Below, piece by piece: positions 1-7,732 of a stretch of 29,306 nt of DNA. How positions within the stretch are numbered: the first letter of the stretch is position 1; every line of letters begins with the position of its first letter. The translations under genes and the position numbers were made by a program. This DNA comes from JAHRAH01 sp051009015 (lineage in GTDB: Bacteria; Pseudomonadota; Gammaproteobacteria; Tethybacterales; Persebacteraceae), in NCBI GenBank assembly GCA_051009015.1, contig JBPCWZ010000062.1, positions 1 to 29,306 on the forward strand, written 5' to 3'. The notes under the pieces were generated by a model that saw nothing but the letters and a program-made list of their open reading frames with translations, ran no database searches and was not told the origin of the DNA.

Positions 1-4
1 AAAA

Positions 5-91
5 GGAGAGATGGCAGAGCGGTTGAATGCGGCGGACTTGAAATCCGCTAAGGGTGCAAACTCTTCGGGGGTTCGAATCCCTCTCTCTCCG
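5..91 (+). tRNA. tRNA-Ser (anticodon UGA)
   Basis: The sequence folds as a class II tRNA with a long variable arm, as expected for serine. The acceptor arm GGAGAGA (5-11) pairs with TCTCTCC (84-90) and the discriminator base is G91. The anticodon stem GCGGA/TCCGC (32-36/44-48) encloses the loop CTTGAAA, giving anticodon TGA at 39-41. The T loop GTTCGAATC is present. The three bases after the discriminator are CCG, not CCA, so the mature CCA end would have to be added or repaired by the CCA-adding enzyme. Any promoter lies outside the window. Confidence 0.96.
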
Positions 92-142
92 CCGGTTAAT
101 GAACAGTTGTCAATTATCAGCAAACCGACACCCGCCCGTTTT

Positions 143-943
143 TTATGATTTATCCCCGGGCGGTTGTTTGACTATTGTAAAACGGGCCAAGCGTATCCTC
201 TCAAAACTCACCGGAGCCATCGTAACAATCATAGCCATAACCCATATCGCCGCCACCTCCATTGTCATAGCCATGTTGCCACGATGATACCTGATAGCAC
301 TGCCATATATGCTAGGGTCATCAGTAGCGCCAATCTTGTCATCACCCGCCGCATACGCATTATAGAAGAAAGCCGCCGCCGTCCAAAACATCCCCACTAT
401 GAAGAACACATGAAGCCATATTTTTATTTGCGTCCAGCGTGTGCAGGAGACATATACGAACGGCGGGCGCGGACGGCGCACTATAGAAGAGTACGCTACC
501 AGCATGCAGATAAACACCGGAACCATCAAAATATTTGTTATTGCAATGGCGTGCAGCGCGTCATCGGCGCGCTCCGGATAGCCGCCTGCAATCAAATTCT
601 CGGTTAGATTACCGGCGCGCGGTATCAATCCGCCAACATACTCCGCCAGCGGCATGCAAAAATCCAGCCATGCCTGATAGGACTGTGGAAACAGCGACCC
701 GGCAACGGCAAAAGCCAGCGCATACAACACGGCAAAGCCGAAAAATAACCACCAGGCGCGGCTTGCCGCAAAGGGAAAAAGACCTACGGCATTAGCGGGG
801 GAGCGCACGCGCCGATAAAGGCGCATGAATTCTTTGCCGTTTCTCACAAACACCGGCGCGTCATCGCCCGCCCGCGCCCCGCCGCCCGCATTTTGCGGAT
901 GTGCCGTTTTGTCGGCATTGTCGCCAAAGTTATCAACCGTCAT
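143..943 (-). CDS. Hypothetical four-helix integral membrane protein
   Basis: I do not recognise the family. The 266-aa product has a polar N-terminus of about 60 residues, then four probable membrane helices at roughly 64-86, 132-153, 174-196 and 225-246. A loop of about 45 residues separates helices 1 and 2, and a loop of about 28 residues separates helices 3 and 4. The helices are rich in Trp and Phe, and a basic stretch (RRPRPP, about residue 156) follows helix 2. An even number of helices puts both termini on the same side, probably the cytoplasm. It stands alone between two tRNA genes, so context gives no function. The start is supported by a perfect TATAAT on the minus strand (958-953) placed 9 bp before the ATG, with no Shine-Dalgarno between. 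No catalytic motif was seen. Confidence 0.75.
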   Translation of the reverse strand: MTVDNFGDNADKTAHPQNAGGGARAGDDAPVFVRNGKEFMRLYRRVRSPANAVGLFPFAASRAWWLFFGFAVLYALAFAVAGSLFPQSYQAWLDFCMPLAEYVGGLIPRAGNLTENLIAGGYPERADDALHAIAITNILMVPVFICMLVAYSSIVRRPRPPFVYVSCTRWTQIKIWLHVFFIVGMFWTAAAFFYNAYAAGDDKIGATDDPSIYGSAIRYHRGNMAMTMEVAAIWVMAMIVTMAPVSFERIRLARFTIVKQPPGDKS

Positions 944-952
944 TTGCGGAGT

Positions 953-958
953 ATTATA
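953..958 (-). promoter_or_regulatory. -10 element (TATAAT) of the 143-943 membrane protein gene
   Basis: A perfect minus-strand TATAAT lies 9 bp before the ATG at 943. Initiation about 7 bp beyond the hexamer would place the RNA start within a few bases of the start codon, so the mRNA would be nearly leaderless. I did not see a good -35. Confidence 0.45.
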
Positions 959-1064
959 TTATCACAAAGCCAACAAACGCAAGATTAGCGTTTGATTATC
1001 AGCAACTCGTACAATCCTGCAAAAAAAGGACACCCTTACAGGACTTTGCATAATGCGCCGTTAG

Positions 1065-1084
1065 ATTCCCGCTTTCGCGGGAAT
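1065..1084. repeat. dRS3-like 20-bp palindromic repeat, single copy
   Basis: ATTCCC, the eight bases GCTTTCGC, then GGGAAT. This is the exact architecture of the dRS3 repeat of Neisseria (ATTCCC-N8-GGGAAT), a short palindromic repeat family also seen in other proteobacteria. The same core recurs, complemented, at 25709-25728. Here it sits just behind the 3' end of tRNA-Val(UAC), after the TTTTTT that follows CCA on the minus strand. Nothing else is visible in 944-1093. Confidence 0.7.
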
Positions 1085-1096
1085 GACAAAAAATGG

Positions 1097-1168
1097 TGGG
1101 CGCTGAGAGAGTTGAACTCACGACTTTCGCCTTGTAAGGGCGACGCTCTTCCGCTGAGCTAAGCGCCC
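1097..1168 (-). tRNA. tRNA-Val (anticodon UAC)
   Basis: On the minus strand the acceptor GGGCGCT (1168-1162) pairs with AGCGCCC (1104-1098), and A (1097) is the discriminator. The anticodon stem TCGCC/GGCGA encloses the loop CTTACAA, giving anticodon TAC. D and T arms are normal, with T loop GTTCAACTC. Unlike the other two tRNAs in the window, this one encodes CCA (1096-1094), followed directly by six T residues. It may be read through from pgeF, whose stop is about 100 bp upstream. Confidence 0.96.
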
Positions 1169-1175
1169 GATAAAA

Positions 1176-1225
1176 CCGGACTTTTTGCCGCTACCGGACT
1201 TCCGCCATTGCCGGACTTTTTGCCG
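1176..1225. repeat. Short direct repeats upstream of tRNA-Val(UAC)
   Basis: The 15-mer CCGGACTTTTTGCCG occurs at 1176-1190 and again at 1211-1225, with a shortened CCGGACTT copy between them at 1194-1201. They lie between the pgeF stop and the tRNA-Val gene. The function is unknown. They may be decayed tandem duplications. Confidence 0.6.
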
Positions 1226-1265
1226 CCAGACTTGCAACCGTCATCGGAGTGTTTTTGTCATTCGG

Positions 1266-2003
1266 TTATTGACGCCAGATGACTGCCGCCATTCTACCCG
1301 TTTTATTGCCGTCCCGGCGCGCCGAAAAATATTTGTGCCGGTTTTGATATGTGCATTCGCCAAAAATGGTTATGCTTTTTGCCCCCGCCGCCAAAAGCCG
1401 CCGCTTTGCCAAAGCCGCGATATCGGCGCATAACCCGCCGCCAAGCCGGATAAAGCAATCTGCCTCTTCTTCGCAAAAAGCAGCGCGCATTTCATCGCCA
1501 ACCGGATAATGCCTCGCGCAAATGACGGGACCCACCCACGCCACAATCGGCGATGACGATGCGGCGCGAAGTTTGGCGGCGGCGTTTTCTATAATGCCCG
1601 CCGCCAAACCGCGCCAGCCGGCATGCACCGCCGCAACCGCCAAACCATCGGCGGCAGCCATCAGCACCGGCGCGCAATCGGCAACTGTTATCGCGCACAC
1701 TTTTTTCGCTTTGCTTGTCCATATGCCGTCTGCTGTTTCGGTATCGGCATCTGTAATATCTTCGGCGCGCACTATTTTCGCCGTGTGCGCCTGCCGAAGC
1801 CACTTTGCCGCCGCCGGCAAATGTGCATCCAAAAGGCGGCGGTTTTGGCGCACGGCTTTTATGTCATCGCCCGCGCTTGCCGACATATTGAGCGAATCAA
1901 AAGGCGCATGACTGACGCCGCCGCCGCGCATGGTAAAAAGCGCCCGCACGACATTTGGCGGGGGCGGGGCATCCCACTTTGGCACAAAAAAGTTTATTGA
2001 CAT
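1266..2003 (-). CDS. pgeF: PgeF/YfiH-family protein (LACC1-like peptidoglycan editing factor)
   Basis: This 245-aa protein belongs to the YfiH/DUF152 family. Members act on adenosine and related nucleosides, and E. coli PgeF prevents wrong amino acids entering peptidoglycan precursors. The zinc-binding positions expected for the family are visible: His73 in QAHTA, Cys110 in VADCAPV and His127 in AVHAGWRG. The C-terminal YFSARRDGNKTGR signature and the N-terminal TMRGGGVSHAPFDSLN segment also fit. Its ATG overlaps the end of rluD by 10 bp, so it should be translated by coupling. The rluD-pgeF order is the usual gammaproteobacterial one. In E. coli clpB follows, but here a tRNA gene does. Confidence 0.92.
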   Translation of the reverse strand: MSINFFVPKWDAPPPPNVVRALFTMRGGGVSHAPFDSLNMSASAGDDIKAVRQNRRLLDAHLPAAAKWLRQAHTAKIVRAEDITDADTETADGIWTSKAKKVCAITVADCAPVLMAAADGLAVAAVHAGWRGLAAGIIENAAAKLRAASSSPIVAWVGPVICARHYPVGDEMRAAFCEEEADCFIRLGGGLCADIAALAKRRLLAAGAKSITIFGECTYQNRHKYFSARRDGNKTGRMAAVIWRQ

Positions 2004-2938
2004 TTGTCCAGTTGCGACAAAACATCAAGCATATCCGGCGGCGGCGGTTGTTGCCATTTTCTTGTTTCGCCATTGCCGGGATGCACAAGGCGCAAAGTTT
2101 CGGCATGCAGCATCTGGCGCGGGACGGCAAAAGGCAACGGGCGGGCGCGCTTGCGGTATGCCGCATCGCCGGCAAGCGGATAGCCAACATATTCCAAATG
2201 GGCGCGGATTTGGTGCGTGCGTCCGGTTTGCAAAAAGCAGCGTAGCAATGCCAAACCGCGCCATCTGCGCTCTACGGCAAAACGCGTTATTGCCGCCCGC
2301 CCGCCGTCTGTGACCGTCATCTTTGTATGGTCGCGGCGGCTGCGCCCGAGCGGGCGGTCTATGACGCCGGTTTGCGGCGGCTCGCCAAAAACCAATGCCA
2401 GATATTCCCGCCCCGCCGTCCGCCGCTGAAACTGCTCGCCCAGCCGCCGCTGCGCGCGCCGGTTGTTTGCCGCAACAAGCAAGCCGCTGGTATCTTTGTC
2501 AAGCCGGTGCACTATCCCCGCGCGAATAAGCAACGCCGCCGCCGGACGGCGAAAAAGCAGCGCCGCTTGCATCGTCCCCGCTTTGTTGCCGCGCCCGGGA
2601 TGGACGACCAGCCCCGGCGGTTTGTTGATGACGGCAATGTCATCGTCTTCATAAACAATATCCAGCGCGATATCCTCCGGCGCGCAATCGTCATCGGCGG
2701 CGGCATTGTCTTCCCCGATGCACACCGCCATCTCCTCGCCGCCGCGAAGTTTGCAAGCGGCGCGGCGGCACTCTTCGCCGCCAATGCGAACGCCGCCTTC
2801 AACAATGCACTTTTGCCAACTCGCGCGCGAGCGGTGCGGAAACAACGCCGCCAAAGCCGCATCCAAACGCATTCCGGCAAAACCGCGCGCCAGCGGGCAA
2901 AGGTGCGTATAATTAACGCTTGTGCCGTCCATCCGCAT
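1994..2938 (-). CDS. rluD: Ribosomal large subunit pseudouridine synthase D (RluD)
   Basis: RluD converts U1911, U1915 and U1917 of 23S rRNA helix 69 to pseudouridine. The 314-aa product has an N-terminal S4-like RNA-binding region (GMRLDAALAALFPHRSR), then the RluA-type catalytic domain with the signature VHRLDKDTSG, whose Asp is residue 147 counted from this start. GRTHQIRAHL and the GYPLAGD segment follow. The start at 2938 has AAAGG 8 bp upstream. The ATG at 2932 is a possible alternative, 7 bp after a TAAAAT. Upstream in-frame codons up to 2992 also exist but have no support. The 5' end overlaps the 5' end of divergent bamD by about 17 bp. Confidence 0.93.
   Translation of the reverse strand: MRMDGTSVNYTHLCPLARGFAGMRLDAALAALFPHRSRASWQKCIVEGGVRIGGEECRRAACKLRGGEEMAVCIGEDNAAADDDCAPEDIALDIVYEDDDIAVINKPPGLVVHPGRGNKAGTMQAALLFRRPAAALLIRAGIVHRLDKDTSGLLVAANNRRAQRRLGEQFQRRTAGREYLALVFGEPPQTGVIDRPLGRSRRDHTKMTVTDGGRAAITRFAVERRWRGLALLRCFLQTGRTHQIRAHLEYVGYPLAGDAAYRKRARPLPFAVPRQMLHAETLRLVHPGNGETRKWQQPPPPDMLDVLSQLDKCQ
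2908..2913 (+). promoter_or_regulatory. -10 element (TATAAT) of bamD
   Basis: A perfect plus-strand TATAAT ends 8 bp before the GTG start of bamD. No Shine-Dalgarno fits between them, so transcription from here would give a nearly leaderless mRNA. The site lies inside the start of rluD on the other strand. The -35 region (about 2885-2890) is GC-rich and weak. Confidence 0.45.
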
Positions 2939-3686
2939 TATTTTAACCTTTGCCGCCGGAGTCGCCCTTGTCGCGCTTTCCTCCTGCGCCACGACGCCGC
3001 CGCAGGAAACCGCCCGCGACCTTTACGAACAGGCGACCGACCTGCACACCCGCGCCAACTACGAAGAAGCGCATGCGATGTTTGAAAATCTTATCTCCAC
3101 TTTTCCCGGCTCGCGCTATGCGCGGCAGGGGATGGTGGATCAGATTTACTACTATTCCCAGCGCAAGCAATACGCCCTCGCCGCCGCCGCCGCCGACCGC
3201 TTTATGGAGGAATATCCGGATAATGCCAATGTCGCTTATGCCTTGTATATGAAAGGGCTGGCGTATTTTCGCGACGACCGCGGCTTTTTGGACCGCATCG
3301 GGCAGCAGGATCCGTCCAAGCGCGATCCCAAATCCATGCAGTTGTCGTTCCAAACCCTGCGCGAATTGGTGCAGCGCTTTCCCGACAGCCAATACGCCAA
3401 AGATGCCGAGTTGCGCCTGCGCTTTCTCATCAATGCGCTGGCAAACGGCGAGATCCATGTCGCCCAGTATTACATGCGCCGGGGCGCGCCTTTGGCGGCG
3501 ATAAGCCGCGCCAAACATGTCCTTGGCGTGTATCCCGACAGCGTTGCTACCGAAGCGGCATTGGTGATTCTCATCCGCGCCTACGATGTCATCGGCGCGC
3601 AAGACGCCCGCGAAGACGCCCGCCGCATTCTGAAAGAAAACTACCCCGGCAATGCCATCGCCGATTCCGGCGGCGGCGGCGGATAG
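2922..3686 (+). CDS. bamD: Outer membrane protein assembly factor BamD (ComL/YfiO)
   Basis: BamD is the essential lipoprotein of the BAM complex, which inserts beta-barrel proteins into the outer membrane. The 254-aa product starts with a short signal peptide ending in lipobox LSSC, with Cys22 as the predicted lipidated residue. A run of TPR-type helices follows: DLYEQATDLHTRANYEEA, then FPGSRYARQG, QRKQYALAAAAADRF and FPDSQYAKDAELRL. The segment YFRDDRGFLDRIGQQDPSKRD is typical of the family. The start is GTG. The next codon upstream but two is a stop, so no longer start exists. Its stop is 28 bp before the transglycosylase gene, suggesting one transcript. The C-terminus ends in a Gly-rich tail. 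Confidence 0.94.
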   Translation: MPSIRIILTFAAGVALVALSSCATTPPQETARDLYEQATDLHTRANYEEAHAMFENLISTFPGSRYARQGMVDQIYYYSQRKQYALAAAAADRFMEEYPDNANVAYALYMKGLAYFRDDRGFLDRIGQQDPSKRDPKSMQLSFQTLRELVQRFPDSQYAKDAELRLRFLINALANGEIHVAQYYMRRGAPLAAISRAKHVLGVYPDSVATEAALVILIRAYDVIGAQDAREDARRILKENYPGNAIADSGGGGG

Positions 3687-3714
3687 CGGCATTCCCTCTT
3701 TCGCCAAAGCGGCG

Positions 3715-4704
3715 ATGATGAACCGGCGTTTGTTTTTGGCGGCGGCGGCGGTTTTGCCATTGCCGTTTTGCGCCATCGCCCGGGCGGCAATGGCTGATAA
3801 GGCGGAGGTGCAAAGTTTTATTGACGATGTGGCAAAACGGCACGAGTTTGATGCGGACAAGTTGCGGGGGCTTTTTGCCCGGCTGAATGTCAATCACAAA
3901 GTCATCAAACTGATGGATGCACCGGCGGCAAAAAAAGTTTATTGGCGCGACTACCGCAAAAACATAATGGACCCCGGGCGCATCAAAAAAGGCATGGACT
4001 TTATGCGCCGCCACAAGGAAACGCTAAACCGCGCCGAACAACAATACGGCATCCCGCCGTCCGTCATCGCCGCCATTGTCGGCATTGAAACCCGCTATGG
4101 GGATTTTCTCGGCAACTACGGCGTGATGGAATCGCTGGCGACTTTGGCGTTTTATTATCCGCGCCGCGCCGACGAATTCCGCCGCGAGTTGGAGGATTTT
4201 TTGCTTTACGCCCGCGATGCCAATATTAATCCGCTGGATTTGGAAGGGTCTTTTGCCGGGGCTTTTGGCATGCCGCAGTTTTTGCCCGGCAGCGCGCGCC
4301 GCTTTGCCGTTGATTTTGACTATGACGACAATATTGATTTGTTCTCGCCCGCCGATACCATCGGCAGTATCGGCAACTTTCTCGACAAACACGACTGGCG
4401 GCGCGAATACGGCATTTTATATGAATTGGAAAGTATCGGCGATGCCAAAGCAATGCTCGCCGCCGGCCGCGATGCCGATTACCGCCCGACCTTTTCCCTT
4501 GCCGGCCTGCGCGCATCCGGCACGCGCCTGAAAACCGCGCCGCGGGCAAATGACGAAAAATATCTTCTGGTGGATTTGCCAAACGAAACCAAAACCGAAT
4601 ACCGCGCCGGCACCGAAAACTTCTACGCCCTGACGCGCTATAACAAAAGTTTCAAATACGCCGCCGCCGTCTTTGACCTCGCCGCGGTGCTTGCCGATTC
4701 CTGA
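3715..4704 (+). CDS. mltB: Lytic murein transglycosylase B family (MltB-like)
   Basis: This enzyme cleaves peptidoglycan glycan strands between MurNAc and GlcNAc with formation of 1,6-anhydroMurNAc. The 329-aa product carries the SLT_2-type domain: IPPSVIAAIVGIETRYGDFLGNYGV with Glu125 as the likely catalytic acid, AGAFGMPQFLPGS, and DLFSPADTIGSIGNFLDKH. The N-terminus MMNRRLFLAAAAVLPL resembles a twin-arginine (Tat) signal, followed by a hydrophobic stretch and an Ala-x-Ala-like cleavage region. No lipobox Cys follows the signal, so it may be soluble in the periplasm, unlike E. coli MltB. ATG 3718 is an equally possible start. The 3' end overlaps truA. Confidence 0.9.
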   Translation: MMNRRLFLAAAAVLPLPFCAIARAAMADKAEVQSFIDDVAKRHEFDADKLRGLFARLNVNHKVIKLMDAPAAKKVYWRDYRKNIMDPGRIKKGMDFMRRHKETLNRAEQQYGIPPSVIAAIVGIETRYGDFLGNYGVMESLATLAFYYPRRADEFRRELEDFLLYARDANINPLDLEGSFAGAFGMPQFLPGSARRFAVDFDYDDNIDLFSPADTIGSIGNFLDKHDWRREYGILYELESIGDAKAMLAAGRDADYRPTFSLAGLRASGTRLKTAPRANDEKYLLVDLPNETKTEYRAGTENFYALTRYNKSFKYAAAVFDLAAVLADS

Positions 4705-5479
4705 CCGGCGTTTTGCCGCGGCGCTTGCCTATGACGGCGGCGCGTTTTGCGGCTGGCAAACACAGCCGCAAGGTTGCGGCGTGCAGGATGCCGTGCAAAA
4801 AGCACTGGCGGCAACAGGCACAAAACAATGCACCGCAACCGCCGCCGGGCGCACCGATACCGGCGTGCATGCCATATCGCAAATCGTGCATTTTGACGCC
4901 GGTAAAACCGCGCCGCCAAACCTGCGCGGCGTCAATCATTTTTTGCACCCGCAAGCGGCAATGTTGTGGGCGCAAGTTGTCGGCGATGATTTTCACGCCC
5001 GCTACTGCGCGACCGCCCGCCGTTATCATTATGTCATCTGCGCCGAAGAATCGCTAATGCCCGTTTTGGGCGGCAGGGTTTGTTTTTGCCGCCAAAAACT
5101 TGACGCCGAAGCAATGCGGCGGGCGGCAACAATGCTCACCGGCGAGCATGATTTTTCATCCTTTCGCGCCGCCGGTTGTTCGGCAAAAACGCCGCGCCGC
5201 CATCTGCGCGAGATTATGATTTGCGATAATGCCCCGTTTTTGAGTGTGGCGTTTTGCGCCGATGGCTTCCTGCGCCGGATGGTGTTAAACATTACCGGCG
5301 CGCTCCTCGTCATCGGGCGGGGCGAAAAGCCGCCGCAATGGGCAGAAGAACTGCTGGCGGCAAAAAACCGCAATGTCGCGCCCAAAGCGGCGCCGGCCGA
5401 AGGTTTGTATTTTGTCGGCGCCGATTATCCGGCGCGGTTTAATCTGCCGCCAACGGTGCGGCGTTTGCCGTTTGGCTAA
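4673..5479 (+). CDS. truA: tRNA pseudouridine(38-40) synthase TruA
   Basis: TruA makes pseudouridine at positions 38-40 of the tRNA anticodon arm. Visible signatures are the N-terminal LAYDGGAFCGWQTQP, the catalytic-loop motif GRTDTGVHA with Asp62 as nucleophile, FHARYCATARRYHYVI, HDFSSFRAAGCSAKTPRR and the C-terminal FLRRMVLNITGALLVIGRG. The length of 268 aa is normal for the family. There is no ATG near the expected start. TTG at 4673 fits best and overlaps mltB by 32 bp, and TTG at 4691 is an alternative. It ends 6 bp from the convergent TPR gene. Confidence 0.93.
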   Translation: MTSPRCLPIPDRRFAAALAYDGGAFCGWQTQPQGCGVQDAVQKALAATGTKQCTATAAGRTDTGVHAISQIVHFDAGKTAPPNLRGVNHFLHPQAAMLWAQVVGDDFHARYCATARRYHYVICAEESLMPVLGGRVCFCRQKLDAEAMRRAATMLTGEHDFSSFRAAGCSAKTPRRHLREIMICDNAPFLSVAFCADGFLRRMVLNITGALLVIGRGEKPPQWAEELLAAKNRNVAPKAAPAEGLYFVGADYPARFNLPPTVRRLPFG

Positions 5480-5485
5480 CCGAAA

Positions 5486-6781
5486 CTAAATGCCCGTCAG
5501 CAGGTTATCCGGCACGGAACGGCCTTCGGCAACATACTGCTTGACGGTCACAAACTTCTCGGAATATATCCGCGCGTCTTTAAAGCGGCGCATGCGGCGC
5601 AAAGTAACGATCGCACTCTCCCATGCGGTGAAAAGCGTCGGGTCGGCAAGCAATGCGTTGCGGTAGTTTTCCAGCGCTTTCTCGCGCCCTTCGGCGTTTC
5701 GCGCCAAGCCGAAAAACGCCAACGCCCGCCACTTGGCAAATGACTGGCCGTCACTGACAATAAGTTTGTGTACCGTCGGTGGTAATTGTTCCTGCCACTT
5801 GTCAAATAAATGTCCGTCATCGGGGGTTTCTTGCACGGCGATATCATAATGATAGTTTGCCATGCGCCTGTCGCCGCGCTTTTGCGCATCCATCCCCAGA
5901 TAAACATTGGCAAACGGGTCATTGGCGTCTATGCGCTCCAACCTTGCAACGATAACCCGCTGCGCCTTTTTCTTGCCAAGCTCATCGGCGAGAACAAATA
6001 AAAGTCGCCAGGCTACCGCATCACCGGGGGTAAGGCGGACGACATGCTCAAGCGCCTTGTAAGCTTTTTCCGAGTCGTCGAGCGTAAGACGAAAAAAGGC
6101 GTAAGTCCCCCACAACTCGGCATCATTGATATACTGCCCGTAAGAAAGCGTCTTGCGCCACGCAATCTCCGCATCTTCCGACCTGCCAACAGACAAACCC
6201 TTTTCCGATCTTATTTCATCAATTGCTTCCTTTACCGCCTCCTGCGCCACACCGGTGGACACTCCGGGCGGAAGTATCCTTACTACCTCGTCCTCCACCA
6301 CTTCATCCACCAACTTGGAGGTCAAGTACGCCGCGGTGAGCAGTTCCGCAAGTTGCCGCCATGTCAGCGCCACCTCGCTAATGGCAAGGGCGCGGCGGAA
6401 AGATTTTTCAGCCGACTCAAAATCGCCCTCTTCAGTTTGAAGTTCGCCCAGCGCGCGCAATATCTCGGCATGCCGCGCCCTTTGCGATTCGGGCGTTTCC
6501 TTTTGCAGGTCTCTCATCGTCTCTATCGCGCCCGCGAGATCGCCGGTCTCCCGCAATGCTTCGGTGCGCATGCGAAAGATGATCGGATCCTGACCGCCTT
6601 CTTCTTCCCACATTTCCAGGTGCCGCAGCAACTCGTCCCATTTCTTCTCCGCCTGCAACCGCAAGGCGATCTCGTGGTTATTCACCAACTCGCCATTTTG
6701 CGCCTGTTGCGCCGCCGCGCCAAAGCACAGCGCCGCCGCCAACACCCCGATAGCCAATCGTCTTAACAACATAGCACCCAT
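5486..6781 (-). CDS. Secreted tetratricopeptide-repeat protein
   Basis: The 431-aa product starts with a signal peptide (LLRRLAIGVLAAALCFGAAAQ, cleavage near residue 24) and is then almost wholly helical repeats. TPR-like units are visible at GDLAGAIETMRDLQKETP, GDFESAEKSFRRALAIS, DDSEKAYKALEHVVRLTPGD, GDRRMANYHYDIAVQETPDD and REKALENYRNALLADPTLFTAW. This suggests a periplasmic scaffold or assembly protein. No partner is identified. The chosen ATG (6781) begins 1 bp after the xerC stop, and ATG 6772 is an alternative. It is the last gene of the DUF484-xerC operon. Confidence 0.82.
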   Translation of the reverse strand: MGAMLLRRLAIGVLAAALCFGAAAQQAQNGELVNNHEIALRLQAEKKWDELLRHLEMWEEEGGQDPIIFRMRTEALRETGDLAGAIETMRDLQKETPESQRARHAEILRALGELQTEEGDFESAEKSFRRALAISEVALTWRQLAELLTAAYLTSKLVDEVVEDEVVRILPPGVSTGVAQEAVKEAIDEIRSEKGLSVGRSEDAEIAWRKTLSYGQYINDAELWGTYAFFRLTLDDSEKAYKALEHVVRLTPGDAVAWRLLFVLADELGKKKAQRVIVARLERIDANDPFANVYLGMDAQKRGDRRMANYHYDIAVQETPDDGHLFDKWQEQLPPTVHKLIVSDGQSFAKWRALAFFGLARNAEGREKALENYRNALLADPTLFTAWESAIVTLRRMRRFKDARIYSEKFVTVKQYVAEGRSVPDNLLTGI

Positions 6782-6782
6782 T

Positions 6783-7703
6783 CTAACACCGAAAAGCAGT
6801 TTTTTTGTCTTTTTTGACAATTTTTTTTGCACGCGGGTGTGCGCGGTCGTAAGTCGTCGCCAGATTGTGAAAATCCAGCCGCGTGTATATTTGCGTCGCC
6901 GCGATATCCTTGTGCCCCAGTATTTCCTGAGTCGCGCGCAAATCGCCGCTGGACTGCAAAAAGTGCGAGGCGCTGGAATGGCGCAATACATGCGGGCTTA
7001 CGGGCACGCCCATCGCCGTTTTTGCCGCCCGCTTTTGCAATCGTTGCTGCACCGCCCTGCTCCCCAGCCGCCGCCCGCCGCGCCCGACAAACAAAGCACC
7101 GCCAATATCGCCCGTCAGCAAAACCCGCGCCGCCAGCCATTTGTGCAAAGCATTCCGCGCCGCCGCGCCGACCGGCACAACCCGCCCGCCGCCGCCTTTG
7201 CCGCTTCGCACCGCGACAAAAGTGCAGCCGCCATCCACATCATTGACATCCAGCGCCGTCAGTTCGCTCACGCGCAGGGCGGAAGAATACAACAACTCCA
7301 TTATCGCCCTGTCGCGGATCATTATCGGCTTGCCGCTTTCGCCATCATTATCGGCGGCGAGAAACCGGTGTGTTTGTTCCGGCGTCAGCGCGCGCGGCAG
7401 GCGCGAGGGTTTTTTGGGCGCATTGATGCCGCGCGCCGGATTGACGGCGGCGACCTTGCCGGCGCGCAAAAAATCAAAAAACATCCGCCACGCCGCCAGC
7501 CGCCGGGCGATGGTTGACGGATGCGCGCCTTTGGCGCTTTGTTGCGCCAGCGCCTCGCGCAGCATTGGCGCGGTAATGTCGGCGGGTGCTTCGGCGCAAA
7601 GTTGCAGATGATGCAAATCGCGCCGGTAGGCGTCAATGGTGTGTTTTGACAACTGCCGCACCCAGCGCAAATGCGCCAAAAAACGCGCAATGTGTTTTTC
7701 CAT
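6783..7703 (-). CDS. xerC: Site-specific tyrosine recombinase XerC
   Basis: With XerD, XerC resolves chromosome dimers at dif. The 306-aa product has the N-terminal SAM-like DNA-binding domain (RFLAHLRWVRQLSKHTIDAYRRDL) and a complete catalytic set: Arg144 in SSALRVSEL, Lys169 in SGKGGGGRV, His238 and Arg241 in HVLRHSSASHFL, His264 in LGHKDIAAT and the nucleophile Tyr273 in IYTRLD. The start at 7703 has GGAGG a few bases upstream and matches the usual XerC N-terminus. ATG 7736, overlapping the DUF484 stop as ATGA, would add 11 residues. The DUF484-xerC linkage is typical of gammaproteobacteria and argues for the housekeeping XerC, not a mobile-element integrase. Confidence 0.92.
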   Translation of the reverse strand: MEKHIARFLAHLRWVRQLSKHTIDAYRRDLHHLQLCAEAPADITAPMLREALAQQSAKGAHPSTIARRLAAWRMFFDFLRAGKVAAVNPARGINAPKKPSRLPRALTPEQTHRFLAADNDGESGKPIMIRDRAIMELLYSSALRVSELTALDVNDVDGGCTFVAVRSGKGGGGRVVPVGAAARNALHKWLAARVLLTGDIGGALFVGRGGRRLGSRAVQQRLQKRAAKTAMGVPVSPHVLRHSSASHFLQSSGDLRATQEILGHKDIAATQIYTRLDFHNLATTYDRAHPRAKKIVKKDKKTAFRC

Positions 7704-7732
7704 TCCGCCTCCGGCGGGGTTTTCCCGTTCTG

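Noticed and set aside
96..160. Possible terminator formed by CGCCCG and CGGGCG near the 3' end of the first membrane protein gene
   Set aside because: The loop is long, part of the stem is coding sequence and no proper T-run follows the stem in either direction.
2943..3893. Open frame of 316 codons antisense to bamD and mltB
   Set aside because: Both plus-strand genes have strong family motifs. The antisense product is Ala/Gly-rich with no motif.
6783..7703. Tyrosine recombinase as an integrase of a mobile element
   Set aside because: It follows a DUF484 gene in an operon, as xerC does in gammaproteobacteria, and there are no attachment-site repeats around it.
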